Below, one piece after another: positions 41,108-45,293 of a stretch of 45,293 nt of DNA. Source of the stretch: Vreelandella glaciei. Its GTDB lineage: Bacteria; Pseudomonadota; Gammaproteobacteria; Pseudomonadales; Halomonadaceae. The stretch spans positions 1 to 45,293 of the forward strand of contig NZ_JACCDE010000038.1 in NCBI RefSeq assembly GCF_013415125.1, read 5' to 3'. The notes beneath the pieces are model-generated. The model had not been told where the DNA came from. It was given only the letters and a program-made list of their open reading frames with translations, and did no database searches. Each line of letters starts with the position of its first letter. The first letter of the stretch is position 1. The translations under genes were made by a program, and so were the position numbers.

Positions 41108-42810
41108 TGGGGACTTACCGTGAATTCCGCCCTTGGTTGCTGCTTCTAGTTCGGAGGCGCAGGCGCTTCTTGTTAGGCGCTTTGCTGGTATGGATCACCC
41201 TGATGGCAGGACTGGCGCTGCTGGGCCTGTCGGGTTGGTTTATTACTGCCAGCGCGTTGACAGGGATCGCGCTATCCTTAGGCCTTCCAGCGCGACTGGA
41301 TGTTTATGTGCCCGGCGGTGGCATTCGTTTTTTTGCCTTGGCGCGTACCGTCGCCCGTTATGTTGAGCGGCTGTATAACCATAATACGGTGCTAACGCTA
41401 CTGGCTGACTTGCGGTATCGGGTATTTGGTTATTTAACCCACTTCGACGATGCCCGATTGCATGGTGAGCGTGCCAGCGATTGGCTAAGCCGGTTAACGG
41501 CGGATATCGACACGCTGGATAACTTTTATCTCCGGCTCTTGGTGCCACCGTTAGTTGCGCTGCTCGGCGTGGTAGCCGTCTCGCTTTTTGTGGCTATTTG
41601 GTTGCCCGGCGTCGCCGTTCTGATGGCGTTGACACTAGGCGTGCTGTGGCTAGTAGCAACACTCTTGGCTGCTGTTTGGGGGTTTTCGCAAAGCTATCAG
41701 CAGGTGGTTGATCAGCAGTTGCTGCGTCGTTTAGTGGTTGACCAGGTGCAGGCCTCGGCTGAGTTGATGAGTTACCAAACGGCCGAGTGGCACCGTACGC
41801 TTATCGCCAGTCAAGAGCGGCAGGCGTTTAGCAACTCGCGCCGATTAGGGCGTAAGACTGCGCTATTAAATTGCGTGGTGAGTGTTGTTAGCGGCGTCAT
41901 GGTAGTCGCAGTCGTGTGGTTGGCTAGCCTAGTGTTTAGTCAGCAGTTGGTAGCGGGGCCTATTTTGGTGATGGCTGCATTGATAGCACTGGGAGCCAAT
42001 GAGGCGTTTATTACGCTACCTGCTAGCTTTATAAAGCTAGGCGCGAGCCATGCTGCGGTTCAACGTTTAAATGAATTAGCCGATGTTCCAACGGCAAGTA
42101 AGGCCTCTGCTACTCTACCAGAAGGGCGCGGCCTAGATATTCAGGCGAATCAGCTCTCTCTGCGCTATGCCCATACACTTGGGCCCGCGTTAAGTAAGGT
42201 TGAGTTTTACCTGCCCGCCGGAAAGCGAGCGGTGATAACCGGCAACTCCGGAGCCGGTAAATCTTCTTTAGCCAGCCTGTTAATGGGGCGCTTAAAAGCG
42301 ACGCAGGGAGAGGCGATGGTCGGCGGGGTGCCATCGTTGCAACTTTCGACCGAAAGCCGTGCTCATCACTTTGCCATGCTCACCCAGCAGGTAGACCTTT
42401 TTGATGCTTCTATAGCTGAAAATTTGCGCATTGCTAACCCTACCGCTAGCGATGTCATGCTTTGGGAGGTTTTGAGGGCGGTAGCGATGGACAGTTGGGT
42501 TGAGCAGTTGCCAAAAGGTTTGGCGACAGCGGTGGGGGAGAAAGGCCATCAGCTCTCGGGTGGTCAGGGCCGGCGTTTAGCTCTAGCGCGTCTTATGCTA
42601 GGTAACCCTCAAGTCGTGATTCTAGACGAGCCGTTTGCTGGTGTTGATTCAGCGACAGCTAAGCATATTGCGGCTTCCTTGGATAAATGGCTGATTAATC
42701 GAACGGCTATCTTCTTTCTACATCAAGTGAGTTCGCTAAAACTATTGCCTGGGATCGAGTACCACTGGCATTTAGATGCCGGTAAACTTAGCCAATGCCC
42801 GCTGAAATAA
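41104..42810 (+). CDS. cydC: Heterodimeric ABC exporter subunit CydC
   Basis: Partner of CydD, 568 residues. The transmembrane domain (residues about 1-330) opens with a highly basic stretch (LLVRRRRRFLLGALLVW) and LLGLSGWFITASALTG, which is typical of CydC. The ATPase has Walker A ITGNSGAGKSS, the signature GHQLSGGQGRRLALARLML and Walker B PQVVILDEPFAGVD, with the last His in FLHQVSS. Two ATGs occur in a row at 41104 and 41107; the first overlaps the cydD stop. A 49-base gap to the adenine deaminase gene without a clear terminator allows read-through. Confidence 0.93.
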   Translation: MMGTYREFRPWLLLLVRRRRRFLLGALLVWITLMAGLALLGLSGWFITASALTGIALSLGLPARLDVYVPGGGIRFFALARTVARYVERLYNHNTVLTLLADLRYRVFGYLTHFDDARLHGERASDWLSRLTADIDTLDNFYLRLLVPPLVALLGVVAVSLFVAIWLPGVAVLMALTLGVLWLVATLLAAVWGFSQSYQQVVDQQLLRRLVVDQVQASAELMSYQTAEWHRTLIASQERQAFSNSRRLGRKTALLNCVVSVVSGVMVVAVVWLASLVFSQQLVAGPILVMAALIALGANEAFITLPASFIKLGASHAAVQRLNELADVPTASKASATLPEGRGLDIQANQLSLRYAHTLGPALSKVEFYLPAGKRAVITGNSGAGKSSLASLLMGRLKATQGEAMVGGVPSLQLSTESRAHHFAMLTQQVDLFDASIAENLRIANPTASDVMLWEVLRAVAMDSWVEQLPKGLATAVGEKGHQLSGGQGRRLALARLMLGNPQVVILDEPFAGVDSATAKHIAASLDKWLINRTAIFFLHQVSSLKLLPGIEYHWHLDAGKLSQCPLK

Positions 42811-42859
42811 TCGATAATGAATGACATTAATTAATTGATAAGGCAGCTAGGAGCCCTCC

Positions 42860-43852
42860 ATGCAAGAATTTTTACACGCCCTTCCCAAAGTAGAGCTCCA
42901 TTTGCACATCGAAGGCTCATTGGAACCAGAATTAATGTTTGCGTTAGCGCAGCGCAATGGCATTGATTTGCCTTATGCGACTGTTCAAGAAGCTAAAGAT
43001 GCTTATCATTTCAGCGGTCTGCAGGGGTTTCTAAACCTCTATTTTCAAGGCATGAACGTGCTTCGTAATGAAGAAGACTTTTATGACCTGGCGATGGATT
43101 ATTTCAAGCGTGCGCGGGAGGAAGGTGTTGTTCATATCGACATGCACTTTGACCCTCAGGCGCATCTGCAACGTGGCGTTCCCCTTGAAGTGGTCATGGG
43201 GGGATTATTAAAAGCCAAGCAGGAAGCTGAAGAAACTCTCGATCTCTCTATCGGCATGATTATGGCTTTTCTACGTGATCGCCCTGCTGAGGAGGCGTTA
43301 CATGTCCTGGAGCAAGCGGCTCCGTATTGGAAGCTGCTGGATGCGATCGGCTTAGACAGTGCTGAGCAAAATAATCCGCCTGCTGGGTTTGTGGATTTAT
43401 TTGAGCGCGCTAAGCAGCTTGGCCTTGTTCGTGTGGCCCATGCAGGAGAGGAAGGCCCAGCAGAATATATTCAAGAAGCCCTGGATCTTCTTGATGTTCA
43501 ACGTATCGATCATGGTGTGCGGTGTTTGGAAAGTAATGAGGTAGTTGAACGTTTGCGCAGCGAGCAAATTGTATTAACGGTCTGCCCACTTTCTAACGTG
43601 AGTTTAAAGGTGGTGGAAGATCTGCGTGATCATCCGCTTCCTAAGCTGTTGGCTGAAGGGCTCAAGGTAACGATTAGCTCGGATGATCCCGCCTATTTTG
43701 GAGGCGGGATGCTGACCAATCACCTTGCTTGCGCCGAGGCGTTTGGTTGGGATGAAGCGGTATTTCGTCAGCTAACCTGCAATGCTATTGAAGAAGCTTT
43801 TGTTACTCCAAAGCGTCGCGAAGAGTTGCTGGCTCGTTTGGCTGCTGTATAA
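42860..43852 (+). CDS. Adenine deaminase (adenosine deaminase-like, Ade type)
   Basis: A zinc-dependent amidohydrolase of 330 residues related to adenosine deaminase. The metal motif HLHIEGSLEPELMFALAQRN lies at the N-terminus; VAHAGEEGP, RIDHGVRCLE, VCPLSNVSL and ISSDDPAYFGGGM carry the further zinc and catalytic residues (Glu, His, Asp). The close pattern of YIQEALDLLDVQRIDHG and SDDPAYFGG is that of the bacterial and fungal adenine deaminase group, which hydrolyses adenine to hypoxanthine rather than adenosine. The product would feed hpt. ATG 42860 follows AGGAGCCCTCC. Base specificity is inferred from the family. Confidence 0.85.
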   Translation: MQEFLHALPKVELHLHIEGSLEPELMFALAQRNGIDLPYATVQEAKDAYHFSGLQGFLNLYFQGMNVLRNEEDFYDLAMDYFKRAREEGVVHIDMHFDPQAHLQRGVPLEVVMGGLLKAKQEAEETLDLSIGMIMAFLRDRPAEEALHVLEQAAPYWKLLDAIGLDSAEQNNPPAGFVDLFERAKQLGLVRVAHAGEEGPAEYIQEALDLLDVQRIDHGVRCLESNEVVERLRSEQIVLTVCPLSNVSLKVVEDLRDHPLPKLLAEGLKVTISSDDPAYFGGGMLTNHLACAEAFGWDEAVFRQLTCNAIEEAFVTPKRREELLARLAAV

Positions 43853-43857
43853 CATCA

Positions 43858-43886
43858 AACCGCTTGGTCGCGCTGATCAGGCGGTT
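43858..43886 (+). terminator. Weak hairpin between adenine deaminase and peroxidase genes
   Basis: AACCGC (43858-43863) and GCGGTT (43881-43886) pair with a 17-base loop, which itself contains CTGATCAG. Only GTTC follows, so it is a poor terminator. It lies between the convergent stops and could serve either side. Confidence 0.3.
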
Positions 43887-43932
43887 GTTCGCATTGAGGC
43901 GATAGTTTTAAGTGTCGGATTAAAACGATAGT

Positions 43933-44919
43933 TCAGGGCAATGCAGGTACGTCAAAATCAGGCATTTCACCGGTTAGTGTATTGAGAAACGCGGTAATAG
44001 CACTAATAGTGTCATCATCAAACTCCCGTCCGAGCATTTCTTTGCCCATTATAGCGACCGCTTCTTTCAGTGTTTCAGTCGCTCCGTTATTCATATATGG
44101 ATACGTCACCGCCACATTGCGCAGCGTAGGTGTCCTGAAACGGTACTTATCACTCTCTTCTTCGGTGACTACGTAACGACCTAAATCGGTTGAGCCTGGA
44201 ACCTGAATCGCATGAAATTGGCTATCGGTTAAAGCAGGACCGCGATGGCAGGCGATACAGCCATTATCAACAAAAGCCACCATACCGTCTTTGGCTTGTT
44301 GGTTAATTGCCTCTAAATCACCGTGTAGGTAACGATCAAAAGGTGAGTTGGGTGTATTGAGCGTACGTTGGAAAGCGGCTAACGCGTGGGCCAGATTATC
44401 ATCGGTGATAGGTTCTTCTTGATCAGGATAGGCGGCGTTGAATTTTTCCTGATAGAGCTCGAATCCCACCAGCCGCTCCAGGGCCATTTCCAGATCCATC
44501 GCCATTTCCACCGGTGCTTCAATAGGGCCCAGTGCTTGGCCTTCTAAATCAGGCTCTCGGCCATCCCAAAATTGTGATCCCAAAAAGCCACTGTTCAGCA
44601 CGGTGGGGGTATTACGTTCACCGACCTGCCCATCGTGGCCAACAGCGCGGGGAATTCGGTCAGCCCAGCCTAGCGCTGGATTGTGGCAGGTGGCACAGCT
44701 GATAACGCCACTCGACGAGATGCGTGGTTCAAAGAACAGCATGTTACCGAGTTCTACCTTCTCCTCTGTTAATGAGTTGTCCGCAGGGATTGGTGGCAGG
44801 TAAGGCAGTGCCTCGAAACGTTGGCGGTAATTTTCCAAGCCATCGTCAGCCATGGCTAAGCTTGCAGCAAGAAAGCTGCTGGCCGCCAGTGCGGGTAGTA
44901 AGGTGGCTTTTATGGTCAT
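43933..44919 (-). CDS. Dihaem cytochrome-c peroxidase (MauG/CcpA family)
   Basis: A periplasmic peroxidase of 328 residues. The signal peptide MTIKATLLPALAASSFLAAS ends near AMADD. Two haem-binding CxxCH motifs are present: SCATCHNP (about residue 76) and GCIACHRGP (about residue 222). Other family marks are FFEPRISSSGVISC, GERNTPTVLNSGF, FWDGREPDLEGQALGP and RTPTLRNVAVTYPYMNNGA. It reduces hydrogen peroxide with electrons from c-type cytochromes. ATG 44919 follows GGGAGATTAAAC. An ANR/FNR-like site lies about 106 bases upstream, suggesting oxygen-limited induction, as known for other bacterial peroxidases of this type. Confidence 0.93.
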   Translation of the reverse strand: MTIKATLLPALAASSFLAASLAMADDGLENYRQRFEALPYLPPIPADNSLTEEKVELGNMLFFEPRISSSGVISCATCHNPALGWADRIPRAVGHDGQVGERNTPTVLNSGFLGSQFWDGREPDLEGQALGPIEAPVEMAMDLEMALERLVGFELYQEKFNAAYPDQEEPITDDNLAHALAAFQRTLNTPNSPFDRYLHGDLEAINQQAKDGMVAFVDNGCIACHRGPALTDSQFHAIQVPGSTDLGRYVVTEEESDKYRFRTPTLRNVAVTYPYMNNGATETLKEAVAIMGKEMLGREFDDDTISAITAFLNTLTGEMPDFDVPALP

Positions 44920-45018
44920 GTTTAATCTCCCTCGCTTTTATAATCGGCGTTTTGGGCTTCGTGCGAAGAGCCTCAACGTCCACTATCTGTAAGCTTATGG
45001 GAGAGGGGGGTAGCCGTT

Positions 45019-45032
45019 TTGACCCAGATCAA
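45019..45032 (-). promoter_or_regulatory. ANR/FNR-like box upstream of the peroxidase gene
   Basis: TTGACCCAGATCAA matches the FNR/ANR consensus TTGAT-N4-ATCAA at nine of ten positions. Placed at -41.5 it would give a transcription start near 44984 on the minus strand, about 65 bases before the peroxidase ATG. The rRNA promoter lies about 80 bases away on the other side, so the site is more likely to serve the peroxidase. Confidence 0.6.
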
Positions 45033-45110
45033 ATCTTGCATTGCTTTATAGTGCGTGCAGGGTGAGCCCTAATCTTTAACGACTTTTAGTCATAAATGTT
45101 CAAATCACTG

Positions 45111-45138
45111 TTGACCCTAGCGGTGGATCGGGTAGTAT
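45111..45138 (+). promoter_or_regulatory. rRNA operon promoter
   Basis: -35 TTGACC (45111-45116) and -10 TAGTAT (45133-45138) with a 16-base spacer. The preceding 25 bases are AT-rich like an UP element. The boxA site 36 bases downstream identifies it as an rRNA promoter; transcription should start near 45145. Confidence 0.75.
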
Positions 45139-45293
45139 ACGCACACGTCAACGGGGCACGGCCTCATCGACTAGCTCTTTAACAATTTGATCAGGTAATT
45201 CATGTGGGCGCTTGCTGATGTTGGTGACAAATCACCGAATATCAAGGCAAGCGACTCAAGCAATAGGGTGTTAAAGGATTCGTCCTTTGGGAT
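45139..45293 (+). ncRNA. 5' leader of a 16S-23S-5S rRNA operon (partial)
   Basis: After boxA comes a long hairpin: CGCTTGC (45209-45215) with GCAAGCG (45247-45253), TGAT with ATCA inside, and GGTGA-CAAA-TCACC at the tip (45223-45236). A second, AAAGGA-TTCG-TCCTTT (45273-45288), has a UUCG tetraloop. These are typical of rRNA leaders processed by RNase III. The mature 16S 5' end is not in the window, so the gene begins to the right. Confidence 0.8.
45174..45184 (+). promoter_or_regulatory. rRNA antitermination boxA
   Basis: GCTCTTTAACA matches the bacterial rRNA boxA consensus TGCTCTTTAACA except that A stands for the first T. boxA binds NusB/NusE and makes RNA polymerase resistant to Rho in rRNA operons. 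Confidence 0.9.

Overview
The window looks like ordinary core chromosome of a moderately halophilic gammaproteobacterium, most likely Halomonadaceae (Halomonas/Vreelandella). This rests on protein resemblance, on lexA and psrA lying side by side as in Pseudomonas, and on an rRNA leader of the gammaproteobacterial type at the right edge. No database search was possible. I see no insertion sequence, phage, CRISPR array, tRNA gene or obvious genomic island. About 40 protein genes are supported, nearly all nameable at family level.

Layout. Positions 1-151 hold a structured non-coding stretch. Then: RNase J-like nuclease (-); purU and a CbiM-like membrane protein (+); lexA (-) divergent from a psrA - L,D-transpeptidase - nagZ - hpt run (+); ppsR (-) divergent from ppsA (+); ggt (+) convergent with a membrane-domain glycerophosphodiesterase, rraA and acnB (-); miaE plus a very large SARP-type regulator (+). 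Next comes the preQ0 operon queC-queE-queD-ykgJ (-), an SRPBCC protein (+), DUF2789, an L-asparaginase, an MFS carrier, a hypothetical protein, an RhlE-type helicase, an HhH protein and pqiABC (all -). The right part holds a CaCA antiporter, cioA-cioB-cydD-cydC and adenine deaminase (+), a dihaem peroxidase (-), and finally the promoter and leader of an rRNA operon whose 16S gene starts beyond the window.

How the genes work together. ppsR/ppsA is the kinase/phosphatase-controlled entry to gluconeogenesis, with acnB nearby. queC/E/D make preQ0 for queuosine, and miaE modifies tRNA as well. nagZ and the L,D-transpeptidase act on peptidoglycan. purU, hpt and ade belong to purine and one-carbon metabolism. 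cioAB with cydDC is a complete bd-type oxidase plus its assembly transporter. pqiABC is an inter-membrane lipid transport system.

The most interesting points are: (1) the ~1300-residue BTAD / degenerate cyclase / AAA-ATPase / solenoid regulator downstream of miaE; (2) a two-domain QueD whose halves appear to carry complementary parts of the active site; (3) clear operator-like sites: a PsrA-box-like site in the psrA promoter, a perfect 16-bp palindrome inside the nagZ promoter, and an ANR/FNR-like box upstream of the peroxidase; (4) a hairpin-rich leader upstream of the RhlE helicase. I did not find a convincing wholly new multi-gene system.
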